Below are positions 12,297 through 26,300 of a stretch of DNA of 64,000 nt, piece by piece. The notes beneath the pieces are model-generated. The model was not told the origin of the DNA. It ran no database searches and worked only from the letters and a program-made list of their open reading frames with translations. Source of the stretch: Dendrophyllia cribrosa (taxonomy: Eukaryota > Cnidaria > Anthozoa > Scleractinia > Dendrophylliidae); NCBI GenBank assembly GCA_024195265.1, contig JAJLRJ010000009.1:26814597-26878596 (forward strand), written 5' to 3'. Both the position numbers and the translations under genes were made by a program. The first letter of the stretch is position 1, and each line of letters starts with the position of its first letter.

Positions 12297-13380
12297 TTAA
12301 CATATCAAATAAATGGAGAATGTCGCAATTTACAATGGAAATAAAAGTGATAAGAATGAAGTACATTGAGCAATATTGCAGAAACATAAACAGAAATTTG
12401 TGTCAACTAGATCAAGTAGTGTGATTGCATTTTGACAAATTCACTGGATCGAGCCAGTGTTGGTCAGCCCGGCATGCATATTCTGTGGTCAAAATTAAGA
12501 AAGCCCTGGCCTGAAACAGCGGTACGTTGTAAGTAGACGAAAGGTGACCTTAACCTCTCATTGGTTATACTGCTTGTGTGCACCTGCGTTTATTTGCAAT
12601 AATTTGCGTTTTTTACCGTTTGATCACCCAACGCAGGTTGGAATTTCCAAAACTTGCGTCGAAGTTTTGAAAGTTTTTATCTTGTCTTAGGCGCTTTTAG
12701 ATTTGGAACGAAGTTTTGCAAGCCTGTTAAGAAACTGACCAAATGCAATTTTGCTAAATTAACCTTATTTTTTGTTTAAATTAAAATAAAATATAGGAAA
12801 TGGCCGAAATAATCTGAGTATGTATGCTTACAAGAACATTTTTCATTTGCGTTTTGATCTATTTTTAAGGTGTATTATCGCCAAAAAGTTGAAGCCACTT
12901 GTGGCCTGACCGGTTAGAAGATGCTACATTCAATAAAGTTCTTGAGTGATTAATTGTCTTTGAGTTTCTACAGTTCTCAAAGGGGGGAAATAACTCGCTC
13001 CGACGCAGAGGCTCAAATGGGTTTTTAGTTCAAGGGATTTCTATTGTTTCGGCAAGAGCTCTACTATTGGCAGTTGCAGAGAATGATCACGTGCTCACGC
13101 TGTTTCTAACGCGCGTAAGATTGGCGGGCAAATCGTCAGATTTTCAAGTAGATAAACTCAGGAATATTAAAACAATAGAAAATGGTTAATGAGGTAGAAT
13201 GGGGTCCTTTTAGATTTTTGAGAAAATGGCTGTTTTGCTCGTTAACAAATTTCTATTGTCGGAATGTTCAGGGGGGTGGGGGTTTCCGCGTTTCTGCAAG
13301 ATAGAGCTCAACCACTGAATTTGTAACGTCCCGAAAGGGACTGAAGACTTTGTATGCAAGGTAACAGAATTCGGGGTTCC
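12297..13380. other. Intergenic stretch, nothing recognised
   Basis: Non-coding, moderate AT, no long open frame and no clear element ends. Confidence 0.5.
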
Positions 13381-13568
13381 TATACATCTTTTTCATAAAT
13401 GGCGGCCGATTTATTATTCTTTTATATGTATGTTGATTAGTCCTACTGGCCTCATTCTAGAGTACAAATTCTTGTCAATTTTGCACATGCTAACGAAGCT
13501 AGGTCAAGCTGATTTGCATGAATACAAAAGAACAATTAATCGGCCGCCATCAATGAAAAAGGTCTATA
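13381..13568. mobile_element. Palindromic MITE with ATGGCGGCCGATT arms
   Basis: TATACATCTTTTTCATAAAT at the left is answered by ATCAATGAAAAAGGTCTATA at the right. The arms include GGCGGCCGATT. It abuts and shares TATAGACC with the next MITE. Confidence 0.7.
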
Positions 13569-13713
13569 GACCCTTTTAATAAATACCAGAATGCATCACA
13601 TTCCGCTGTCGATGTCAAATGTATTCTTTTGAATTGCAAGAGAATTCAAAAGAATATGTTTGACGTCATTAGCGGAAAATGATGCATCGTGGTATTTATT
13701 AAAAGTGTCTATA
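13565..13713. mobile_element. Palindromic MITE, TAGACCCTTTTAATAAATAC ends
   Basis: The left end pairs with GGTATTTATTAAAAGTGTCTAT. The centre ATTCTTTTGAATTGCAAGAG folds on itself (AATTCAAAAGAAT). Confidence 0.7.
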
Positions 13714-14002
13714 AGATGTCGACTTTTTAGAGGTGCACGAAGGCAAATATTTTGTACTGTATTCTCATTTTTTCTGCGATTGGCTGATGACCGAAGTACA
13801 AAGAAACTTGCAAATTAAGAATCTTTAAAACTAAGTTTTTATTATTAAACATTCGTACAAGTATAATAAGGTAAGAACTCCTTCTAAAATAATTTAATTT
13901 ATAAGAAAGTATCAACTTGATCTTTTTTAACACAATTCGATGGCTCCCAAGAAAAATATCCTTCATTTATTAATTCAGGAAATATTTAGAGAGTAATATC
14001 CA

Positions 14003-14122
14003 GGGGTCAATTCAATAAAACTTTTACAAGTGTAATTTACAAGTGTAGCTATTGTTTCAGAGGTTGAAAACAATAGCTACACTTGTAAATTACACTTGTT
14101 AAAGTTTTATTGAATTGACCCC
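14003..14122. mobile_element. 120-bp near-perfect palindromic MITE downstream of DAGLB
   Basis: GGGGTCAATTCAATAAAACT at the left and its exact inverse at the right surround GCTATTGTTT / AAACAATAGC. On the minus strand it supplies AATAAA at 14106-14111, about 270 bp past the DAGLB stop. Confidence 0.85.
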
Positions 14123-14380
14123 AGGATTGCACACAGAGGAGGACACGCTACTCCATAATAGGCATCACAAAGTATCCTCATCTATAAAAGTTCACTATCA
14201 CAGACATAATTTTGTCACACTTGAAGAAAATAACAAATATGAAGTATTTGTTAAATAATTCTTGCATGCACTACCGGATATAAGTGTTAAAAGCCTGATC
14301 CTTTAAATGAAAGCTACGGACAAGCACTACTTTCCTATGCTGCTGTTTGTCTCTATATTCCTAGTCACAGCAGCACCAGA

Positions 14381-17300
14381 CTACACTTCTTGTACGCTGT
14401 GATGTTCTTGTATAGTGAGCGATACTCTCTCCAGGGCCCTCATGACACGGTCAGGCATATGGTCACTTATCATTCCGGGATGGATGATGATCTTCGCATA
14501 ATTTTCTTTTTCCGCCCACATGACGTCATAGTGCAGTGCTTCTAGTCTTTGAAGGCGAAAAAATAATAATACCGAATCAATAAATGAGCGCAATATTCGT
14601 GATGTTGAATTAGCAAACTGAAGACATATTTTAAGCAATATTCACCACGAAAACAAAGTCATGAAAAACAGAGGACATTTTTGACGTATTAAGTGAAAAC
14701 AGTTTACTTCCTTTCGCTTAAAACTGATTTTCCATTGCAAGGTGTAATTTTCGACCGTTTTCCGAAGATTTTTTTTTAAACTGTGTCCAATAATTTTCCG
14801 GCATTTGCGTAGAATGTCGAAAAAACCGGGATATATTTAGACAAATTAAAGCAAATTTACGATTTACAACTTTAACCTGCACGAGGATGTTTCGTCGATC
14901 TGTAAAATCTTTCCGGCCGGGAAAAGCTGCTCAGCGGAGACTGGGGGCAAGGATATTGGTACTGATTCCAGTTCATTCTCGGCCAGGTATCTCTGAGAGG
15001 GTTCTCCAGAAGTCAGGCCTGAAGTTTCATCTAGAAAACATATGGAACATCTGAATAACGGCTGGACATTTGCACTGATATCCAGTTGTCAGGTCTGCAG
15101 CTTAATTAGAATTCGTATATTGTTGGCGTGAAAGTTCGTGTATGGTTCGCTTAAGTTCGTAAATGGTTCGCGTGTGTTCGTAAATGGTTCGCGTGTGTTC
15201 GTAAATGGTTCGCGTGAATTAGTGAATGGTTCGCGTGAGTTCGTGAATGGTTCGTGTGAGATCGTATGTTTATAAATGTAAACACTCTATTGTTAAATGT
15301 TACCACACATATCGCCCATTGAAGGATTTAACACGTACGTGAAAAGAAATGGAGAAGAAGGCATTGAAGGCAATCACTTGATACAACAGACAAGTAAACA
15401 ACTCGCTTGATGACTTTCATTGCACAAAAAATATTCTCTGTTTTGGTTTCATGCCGTCATTTTCTACTTACTTCTGTTCAAAAATGAAACTGAAGAAACA
15501 CAAAATTTGATGTTAAAAATAGTACTCGCACGTAGTCGACGTCCTTAAACCAGCCAAATGGAAAATTGTCCATTTACACTTTGGCATTCTTGGAAAGTAG
15601 GAAACGAGTTAGGGGTTAGTAAAGTCCGTTAGTATACCTTCCATGCCTTCAAGAAGAGGTTGAGTCAAATTATTTTCCCATGCATGATGAGTGGATCTGT
15701 AATGGCGAGAGCCTGAAAAACAAGGCCAGCTGTCACCTTCACTGGCTCGAGGACTGGGACCCAGGAAGAAGAACAACGCTCTCCAACAGCCGCTCATTAA
15801 GACACGGTACTGCGAACAAAAAATCAAATCAAATCAAAACGGTTGTCGTCTCGATACATAGATACAGTGAACTCTCATAACACGAACACCCCCGTAAGAC
15901 GGACGCCTTTGTAAGGCGGCGGACGCCTCTCTAAGGCAGACAACTCTCTAAAACGGACATCAATTACTGGCGGTTCTGGTCGAATTTCACTTGTGCGACT
16001 CGCTATAAGGTCTATAAGGTGGACACTTCTCTAAGGCGAACAGCCAAAGCTGGTCCTGAAGGTGTCCGGCTTAGAAAGAGTTCATTGTATCTCTATTGTA
16101 GCATAGTAAATTCACTCAAGATGAATGTGACTTTTATTTTTAAGCTGGTTTTCAAACGATTGGTGGCGTGTCTAAATTGCTGGCCAAACACAGTCGTGCG
16201 GAAACACGTATCGGAGATCGTGAGCGACAGGACAACGAACTATTCTCTAGTTTCCATATGATCAATGACGGCTAATTGCCACACTGATGTGACCACAAAC
16301 GATTGTATAGGCGGTTGAGGCCAGCGATTTAGAGATCACCCGGGATCACATGGAAACTTGTCTCAGGCTTATAAATGCTAGAAGAAAATATGTATAATGG
16401 AGACGATTAACTCGCTTAAAGTGTAAGGTAACTGGGCATGATATGTGGCACATAATGACACGAAAGGAAGAAAGAAAGAAAAAGAATCAGCCTACAAAGG
16501 AAGATGCGAAACATCTTGTCCATTTTTGTTTTTATTTAAGGTTTACCTATGAAGGCAACACACTTCAACCACTGTGATCCCTTCGAAACTGTTATCTTCT
16601 TTTGACATTATTCTTGTTATCACAAGAATTATAGAAGTGCGTTATTGGTGAAAGATGAATACTAAGTCAAGATAAAGGATGTAAGAGGACATGTGGACAC
16701 ATAAACTACGAAAGCGAGAGAGAATATTCTAGCTTTAATACCTTAGCCACAGAGCACCTCCTTATCACAGATGCAAGATCCTGTCGCAACTCGTCAGCAG
16801 TTTTAACACCCATCCTAAAAGAAAAGAAACATAATTAGCTTACAATAACTCGTGAATAATGTGAAGAAGCAGTGAAGCCAGAATGTAATTATTTGGTTAG
16901 GATTTAATGTTTTCTTTTGATTGTCGAGAACACAAAACTAATATAATATATAATATAACCAACAAACACGACAGGTAATTACTTGCAAGACGAGGACACA
17001 CGTCAGCCATACCACTTGTTTGTATAGAACGCTTTTCAATATTCACAGAGAGCTGATTCAGAGTGATTTAACAAAACTAAAAATCGTTTAACAAGGGTTA
17101 CACTTACTAGCCTTCAAACGACTATTAAACTAGCGGTCCTTGCATCTCAATAGTTAGAATAGAATTGGAGTTAAGGAATATGGAATTAAATGGACAAGAA
17201 CCATTAACATACTCAATCCACGGGTAGTATGACACTGAGTCAGGGATTCGAACCTGGGCCACATTGGTGCACGGAAGGCAAGCGCTATAAACCAACTGCG

Positions 17301-20300
17301 CCAATCTTACTCTTGCCGAGTATCGGAAGTAATTTCGCAATTGCTTTGGTTTTGCATTGCTACGCTTCGTGATTGGCTAAAAAGTCTCGCGCCACTTTAT
17401 CAACCAATCAGAACCTTAAAACAAAAACCAATCGTGACGTAACTCGCACGCGTTTTCCCGCGCTTGGCGCCGGCTAAGTGTATTTGCTTGGAATTCTGAT
17501 TGGTTCATTGGATTATCTGTGTGTGTTGTGTTTGGCCAGAGTAATTACGATTAGATACAACAAGACAAGAGAAAAGCGAACTATTAGATTCAAGAAAAAA
17601 ACCTCTCACCTTGGAACTGCATCGTTTCCAAGCACAACGGAGACGATAAAATCTTCACAGTAAGGGGTAGCCGGGGCACTGAAGCATAAAAAAATAAAAC
17701 GATTAAATAATGAAGGAATTCTACCAACTGAACTACCTGGAGACCAGAAAGGTAAATTTCTATGTTATAATAAACCGCAGACCTACCTAAGGACACCAGG
17801 ATTAGAGTAGGCGAAGCAAATCAAGTCGGGATAGGTTGGTTTGAGAAGAACGGATAACAGCGAAGCCGTCCCAGCACCCAAAGAGTGTCCCACTATCACG
17901 AGACGATAACCCTGAGGAAAAGACGAGAAAAACGTATTTATTTAGAAATGATGTAAATTGGTTTTCAGAGGGCTGTGGCAGTTAATTACTGTATGTGTAT
18001 ATCAGTGTATATGCCGACTTTATAATCGGTTCAAAACATGCAAAATAAAAATCGTAACGTACTTTAGCTGTTTATTTTTTTTCACCAGTCAAGAAAAAAA
18101 CGAAACCAATCGTGACTTATATTACGCACGTTTTCCCGCGCATGGCACCGCTTGCACGAATTTGCTTCGAGTTCTGATTGGCTCATTGCGTTTCGTGTGT
18201 CCGTTGTGATTGGCCAGATGTAATCAGTTTAATTTCAGCTTAACAATACCTGGGCCGGGTTGTTCAAAGCAGGATTAAGCTAACCCAGGATAAGCGTCAA
18301 TTTTGAATCCAGTTAAACAACACAAGAATTGAAAATTTTCCTTAAGTTTTCTGCCCGTCAGTTTCGACTTTAACTTGTCTTCACTACTCAGCTACAAATG
18401 ACCTTTTGAAAACATTTTGAAAAAGAGAAATGAAATCCTCGGTTAACTTTTAATCCGGGATTTGCGTTAATCGGCTTTCGAACAACCGGGCCCTGGAGTT
18501 TCCAGTTAACTTGACTACTAGTCATTAGTAATTCAAGGGCATATAGCTGACTGTTACCAGCACTATATAATTCCGATACAACGAGCAAACTCGCTTGAAA
18601 TGATTACTATGAATACAGTGGGATGTTCTTCGAGTCAACGGTTAGGGCCTGGCTAAACAAGGAAATATTGTTGCGAAACATTGTTTCTTCTAATGTGGTT
18701 AAACTTGAAAACATTTGTTTCGATAGAAACATTTGCGTCTGGGAAGCAAGAACGTTTTTGACTTGATTGAATAACATTTCCTTGCCCTCGGGACGCAAGA
18801 TTTGCGTCCGCGACAAACGTTTCTTGCGCGGCTAAACTGGGAAACATTTAAGTCCGCAACAATGTTTCCGCAAAAATGTTTTCTAGTTTATCCAGGCCCT
18901 TACACAAACGTACCTCTGCAGCTCTGGAGAAAGCACACTGAAGTAACTCTCGTTCCTCCAAAACCGACTTCACGTAACGAGCACAGCGAAGAATTCCCTA
19001 AAATAAGAAAGCAAAATTATCGATGAAGGCGAATGATATAACAAGGGAAGGGTAAGAAAGGAAAAGGAGAAAGGAAAACAGACAAACGTATGAGCACTAA
19101 GTAAAAGTAAGAACTTGTATTTGATAATCCACTAACCCGCACCTTCAAACTTAGATGAGAATTTTCAATAGCCGTGATGCAGTGCTAACTCTCCTACTGT
19201 ACAGCAGTGAGTGAGAGAGAAAAAGCCATATAGAGACAAAACAGTTCTGAATACATGGGCTAAAATGCATTCAAGGGATCAACTGGCTTTTAAATAACTA
19301 AATTCACCTTATGCGCATAACAGTTTTCAACGCCTTCAATGTTCAACTCTTCTTGTTGTCCTGTCAGGTCCGTCATTGCGTCCTAATAACAAGAACAAAA
19401 GATGTCACAAATGACAACACAGCACTGTTCAAATGGTTATAGCGCTTCACAATCAATAACAGCGGGAAAAGTTATTGTTCGGAGACGCAATATATCGTTC
19501 ACCCATTCTCTATTAAGATGAGGGCTTGAAACAGGTGCCCGGGGTCGGGGGCGGGGGTACCCACTTATCTGGCCGGAAACATGGAGTCCGACAGGGTATG
19601 GTTTTCATGAAAACGGGATATCTTTACATGGCCTAATGTCTTTAACAAGATAAGCAAATATATTAATTTATAGAAACCTCACCACAAGGCGAATTTCAAC
19701 CAGTATTTTGTTGGCGCTGACTTATACTTCGGCATTGATGTCAAGCTTAATTAACGCAACAAAAAAAGCCGGTGGAACACTTTGTAAAAGTCTTAGACAG
19801 GGTCTCAATAGTCGGAATTCTGTCTTGCGGTTCAACATTCTGAGCATTCAGCATTCTGAACTGCAACGATTCTAGACTTGCCACAAGTCGACTGCGAAAC
19901 CCCCGAGAGCGCGACAAAGTCGCGAAAAGCGAGCGCTCCGCCCGACCACCCAAAACGAGAAAACGGAAAACGGACTTTGAGAAAGTCTACAACGATTCAA
20001 GTAGTTTCTAACTAACCTGCATAGAAAGAGATCCGCGAATGGACAGCACCACAGCCTTTCCGTCATGATCCACTGCTACGTAAAACGGAACTTCGTAAAT
20101 CTACAATGCAACACATTCAAGAAAGGAAGCGTTTCACAGAATCGGTTTCAGATTAACAGGGTTTAAGCGCACCGAAAAGGCTTTGAATTGTTCACGAGGA
20201 ACCATTTACTCGTAAGGGCACTCGTTATAACCTTAGGAACAGTGACTTTGAAATACCACGATTTAATACTATATGCTATGATAAACACACACTTATGTAT

Positions 20301-23300
20301 CAAGGACCATATATCTGGTCCAAATTAGGAAACAGTATGCGTGAACTACTAAGCCTTAGCTCGTTTAAAGCTAATATCCGTAGCGTTGACCTGGCCAGTC
20401 TAGTGGAAGACAGCGGCAACTGCTGCAACCTTTGTAGCACGTGATTATTCACAATTATGTACATTTTAATAAGCATTTTTTCATATATGTCATCTAAATA
20501 TTTTTAAATCTTAATGTATAGTCTATTTAGTTAAATTATTATTTATTGTGATATTGTACATAGTCTTTTTATCTATTTTGTAATAGTAGGTGTCCCCAAT
20601 TAGCTCTATGAGCTAAATACATAGACACGGTAATAAAGATTTTATTATTTATTATTATTATTATTATTATTTACGTTTTTCGATCGGCTTTAAGAAGCGT
20701 TAAAAAAACGACGCGGTTACAGAGTTTACACGATAGATGAAACCGTCTCCCAAAACTACACTGTTTCATCAATTATCTTGAACAGCGCGGTCGAACCCGC
20801 TTTGAAAGTGACGAAGTTACAACGAAGCCACGTCCGTGTAAACACTGGCTTCATGTTTTGCACTCTTATGTGCTGCCAGCATTTTAGCTCCGGGGCAAAT
20901 AAAAACACTGGAAAGGGTTTCATGCCAACGAAACTGAAGAAAAAAGCCGGTCTCAGCGGTCTGGCCTAGCAAGGTCACCGGGCTCCGTTTCATTGCTTTT
21001 GGCAGATGATACAAAAACAATGAAACGGAGCTTTAGAGAGTGACATTGCATATACAAAGCAAATGCACTTTTCGTACTTATTACTATATAAGAATTTATT
21101 AGGGTCTTTAATAGTTTTTAAATCAATATAGTAGGCGAATTATTCAGTAAGCAGAAAGTAATTCTTGTCCCTTAATCCACCTTTACACGTTTTTACTTCA
21201 AGTTCTACTTTATTTGACTTTCTGTCGCCATAATGTCTGGCTCGATGATGATTGCGTCTGACCGGGGACAGCGGTTGACATGATTAACCCCATAAAACAT
21301 ACAAATGCGGTGAAAAATCGAAACAGCTACAAATTGTAAGAGAATACCAAATATCAATTTGCAAAATATCGAAACACAAACAGAAGTAAATAAAAGTACT
21401 GCTCAATAACTTTTATTTGAATTATTACGCTTCGGCTTTTCATCCAGGCTTAAACGTCTGAAAAACGGTACATAAGCGGAGAGGAAATGGTTAAGTTCCT
21501 TCATATACAGAGTAAACCCATATGTCAGTACATTTTTTATGTGATGTTTACTTTTGAAGCTGAAGATAAAAACCTAAGTGCAAAGAAAGCTTTTCAGCAT
21601 TGCTTTTTCGGGGCGGTGATGCAGATTTTTGGAAAACATTTTTATATACAAAATAAGATTTGAAATTTTACTTTAATTCTTGATTAACCTTGGGCACTAT
21701 TGAGAGCGAAACCGTTCTATCGTGACGAAAAACACTGAAAGAAAAAACCAATGTCCATATGAGTGACTTGTTATTTACTTTCGCTAATGCCAGTATTTTG
21801 CGCCGTGTCAATAAAAAAAGTACGAGAAATTTGCACAGCGTTTCATTAAATAAAACCAAGATAAACTAATTTATTGCTCCATTAAAACGTTAATTAACCC
21901 GTTCGCTGGCTCGGAATATATATCGCTTGTTTTAGCATCTATTGAACACGGGCTTCAAACGCTATTAATTGAGTTAATTAGCACGGAGATCAATAAGTAC
22001 AAGCTATTTTGCGCGCAATTAACTCTTTTGTTTACCACGACAAAGCAATAGAAGGAGAGTACGGAAAGTTAATACCAGGTCGCGCAAGGATTGAAGTCAA
22101 TTATTGAGAATGTTCCGTGGAAGGACTTGAAACTTTTTATTTAAAGAAAAAGCTCTAATTAAGACCTCAAATAGACTGACATTTTCAAAGCGATGTCCGT
22201 GGACTCTACGAAATCAAGCAACCAAACAACAACAAATCCGACTAAAACGATATGCGAGAACATCAAGATATCGAGAAAGACTTGGGAGCAACACGAAAGA
22301 AAGATCCAAGAAGGTAAGATTTTTCGCGGACGGCCACAAAGATCCAAGCTAGAACAAACGAGAAACGCTCAAGAATCTCTAGGACTCAAAGGGAACCAAT
22401 GTACCATGGCCTCAAGGATTAGACCAGGATCGCCAACTTCAACAGTGCAATTCACTGATAAACATTGCCATAGTGACGAACAAACTACTGCTTCACAACA
22501 TGAAAGTCATCGCGCAGACAATTGCACCGTCCTAAAGTCAGACGAAATTCTCGTCAAGGTAGACAAGATATTGGTTGATCGAGACAAAGATCCGTTTATA
22601 AGGGCAGTGTGTGCAAAAAGGCGCTCAAAACCGATAGTAACTGAGAAAAAAGTCTCCAGGGAACGCAGAGCCGAAGTGAAGAATGCGTACGTAAGGAAAA
22701 CATCAATGACCGCTGGAGAGAAAGCGCTTGATGAAGGGAAAGCTGCAAATTCAAGTAAAGGAAGTATGAAAAATAAAGTAAAAAATTGTTCAGAAACGAA
22801 TTCTGAGATTGGGGAAGAGAGCGAAACGAAAATCATCGAATTAATCAACGAAGATGGTTTACAAGAATCGGTAAAGAAATAATGGAACGTGATGAAACTT
22901 ATTTACAAATTGTAAGAAAAGTAAACATTGCGAATTAACATTAAAAAAAAAATTTAAAAGAAAAAAATTCGCTGAACAAGGAGAGAGAGAGAAGCCAGTG
23001 ATGCTACAGTGTAACAACAGCTCGAAAAAGTAATGTAGGCCATAAAAAAAACAATAATGGTTTGATTTGTAAAACAGCACTTGCATGGCAATTGACAGGA
23101 AGAGAAAGTGAGGATGATTGACTGTGGAGAAAATGAAAATGAATTTCCTACATTGCGGAAAAGCTTATAAGACATTAACCTTGTATGCGTCATAATTATT
23201 GCAGTGGAAATTTTCTTGAAACACAAACTGTACATGTATATATCTGATAATTTTCCCCGAATATCTTATAAATGCAATTTGGAAGATAAGCAAGGGGTCT

Positions 23301-26300
23301 TTAAGTCTACATGGAGTAAGCTTATTACCTAAATGATGTAAACAAAGTTGAACATATTGTGGGTCAAATCGAATTATTTAACCAAAAATTTTAAGCCTCG
23401 TTAACAAAGATATAGTAGAGATATAACTAAGTGTCTGTGTATTAGAGTTTATATTTTGGGTAAATATAAATAATGCCTTTCACGAGACTTGTAGCAACGA
23501 GATGTCCTTAGTATGAAATTGCTTGGAGACGAGGCTTGACCGTACTACGATAGCCCAATTTCGATATATTAAAATTAAATTTGAAACAATAAACATCAAT
23601 ACGAGGCTTAAGGGAATGATTGTTGGGATTTATATGGTTTATTCCCTTGAGCATCGTAGTGATGTCTTTTGTTTGAAGTTGAATTTTAATATATCGAAAT
23701 TGGGCTGTTTCAATGCTGTCAAGACGTCTCGCAAGTCTTGCTTTCCAAGTTAAAATCTCAGCACAGCAATGTATGCTTTTTTGCCCCCCGCCCCCCTCCC
23801 AAAAAAAAAACAAACAAACAAACGCAGTAGGCCGGTTCTCACTAGGGCTCTTCGGTGCACTTCAAGTGCACTTGGTGCGTATTTGTAGTGCGAACTCCTT
23901 TCTGAGAGCGTTTTCTAAGTCTGACTTACGTTTCAAAAGAAGCACTCATCTGATTCATTTACACGTTTAAATCTCATTGTAAAATTTATCAAAGAGGTAA
24001 AAATTAATATCAGCTGAACGTAATTAAAAAGTTAAATAATTTGCAGTAGTTCGTTTTCTTAAAGCTCCATATTTCTCTTCTTTTTTTATCAAAAACGTCT
24101 TTTTGAATGGCACGTGCTGTTGGTGTGTACGGAATCACCCAAGTGTAGCTCGCGTACTTGGAGTGTGAACGTTTTAATGACCGCGCTTTTTGGTTTCTTT
24201 GTTGCCCTGGCGATATGCGTAAAACAAAAGAATTCAAGTGCACTGAGTTTAAAGTAAGGTCTACCCTTTACTTGGGAGCGCACTTGACCAATGACAATAC
24301 AGCCGTGCAGCAATGCAACTAAAAGCACGTGGGCGCCCAACTTTAAATTCCACAGAGAACGAGCTCTCTGCGTTTTGGTTTACGATTCTGGAGTCACGGG
24401 CGACTTTAAAAAGACTCTCAAGCAGGATCTCAAGTTTTACTTTAGCTGTTGTATTGGCAGGCGTATTTCAAGCCGACATTGGGCAAAAAATTCTACGTTG
24501 AGAAAAAAAGGCTTAGTCACTCAAAAACACTACAGCCATGCGCGCATTCAATACTCATGCGATACAAAAACATAAAATGAATGGGGTTAGTTTCTAGAGA
24601 AACTGTGGTGCTGCGTCGGTGGGGGGATGAAACACGAGAATTTAGTTTTATCGACTGAGTCGATAAGGTAAATTGACCACCGTAAAAAGATTCAAATAGC
24701 TGACGTTTCGAGCGCTAGCCCTTCGTCGGAGCGAATCAAGGAATTGTGGGTAGTGTGTGGTTTTATATAGTAAGCGGTGGAGCTACGCTATTGGTAGAAA
24801 TTTGGTGACGTGAAAAACAAATGTAGATTAGTTGAATGAAAAGCGTTCGTTGATTCCGTGGGGTTTGAGAGTGCCGATTTGAAAGATGATTTTTTGTTCT
24901 AGGTTTTTACGGCTTTCTGTGTTACCCTGGTGTAGGGAAAGGCCGCAGATTGTCATGTGTTGTTTAGAATGATTAGTAAGATTAAAATGGCGCGCGACTG
25001 GTTTGGATGCGTCTTTGTCATTTTTTTCAACGTCTCGGAGATGTTCACGAAAACGGTCGCCCAGTCTTCTCCCTGTTTCGCCAATGTATATCTTTTTGCA
25101 AAAAGTACATGTTATGCAGTAGATAACATTTACGGAGGTGCATGTAAAACGATCAGTGATTTTAATAGATTTTTTTCGACCAGCGCTCCATTCAAAACCC
25201 AAGCTCAGAAACACTGCTCCGCTTAGCCGAATTAGTTTTGACACTTAACTGTTTTTCATTTTCCCAAAACTACTACAAACAAGTAAATGGAGTCGCCATG
25301 GGCACCAAAATGGGACCAAGCTACGCTAACCTTTTTGTAGGCCACATCGAAGACAAATTTTTTAATCAGTACCACGGAACCAAACCCGAACTCTACGGCC
25401 GCTACATCGATGATTGCATTGGCGCTACCTCTTCCAGTAAAGAGGAACTTAATCAATTCATAACTTCTGTCAATACTTTTCATCCCGCTCTAAAATATAC
25501 CTGGGAAATTTCCGAAACCTCAGTCGCTTTTCTTGACATTAATATTTCAATCAACGGTAACAGTTTATCCACAAGTGTGCACTACAAACCTACAGATTCC
25601 CACAGTTATCTGTTACATTCATCCTCACATCCATCGCACGTTAAAAACGCCATTCCGTATTCTCAATTTCTCAGACTTCGACGTCTATGTAGTGATGACT
25701 CTGATTTTTCCAACAAATCAGAAGAAATGTGCCAGTTTTTCAAGAAACGTGGGTACCCTGACTCTGTTGTTAATACGAGCCAACAACGTGCACAACAGAT
25801 CGACAGACAATCAGCACTACAAACGCCACAGAAGGAAGAGAACGAGAGAATTCCATTCACCCTCACTTTCCACCCACACAACAACACAGTCAAAAGCATC
25901 ATTTTAAAAAATTTCAAATTACTCCAAAACGACCCCGAAACTGGCAGAATTTTTTCACAACCCCCACTAATTTCATTCAAACGTGACAAAAACATTGGCA
26001 ACTTTCTAGTTACGAGCGCACTGAAATCTGACGATGTACCGGGAACTTTCAAATGCACACGCACACGATGTAACACTTGTCCTTTCATTCACAACGCGGA
26101 CAAAATAACAGGACCCAAACGATCTATTAAAATCACTGATCGTTTTACATGCACCTCCGTAAATGTTATCTACTGCATAACATGTACTTTTTGCAAAAAG
26201 ATATACATTGGCGAAACAGGGAGAAGACTGGGCGACCGTTTTCGTGAACATCTCCGAGACGTTGAAAAAAATGACAAAGACGCATCCAAACCAGTCGCGC

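Noticed and set aside
14542..14546. Alternative acceptor for the last DAGLB exon five bases downstream
   Set aside because: It breaks the reading phase with the preceding exon; the acceptor giving exon end 14546 keeps the frame.
15120..15265. CRISPR-like regular repeats
   Set aside because: The units are directly adjacent with no unique spacers, and the context is an animal intron; it is a minisatellite.
17240..17306. Possible tRNA gene (minus strand)
   Set aside because: The box B is good, but the acceptor ends do not pair; called SINE-like.
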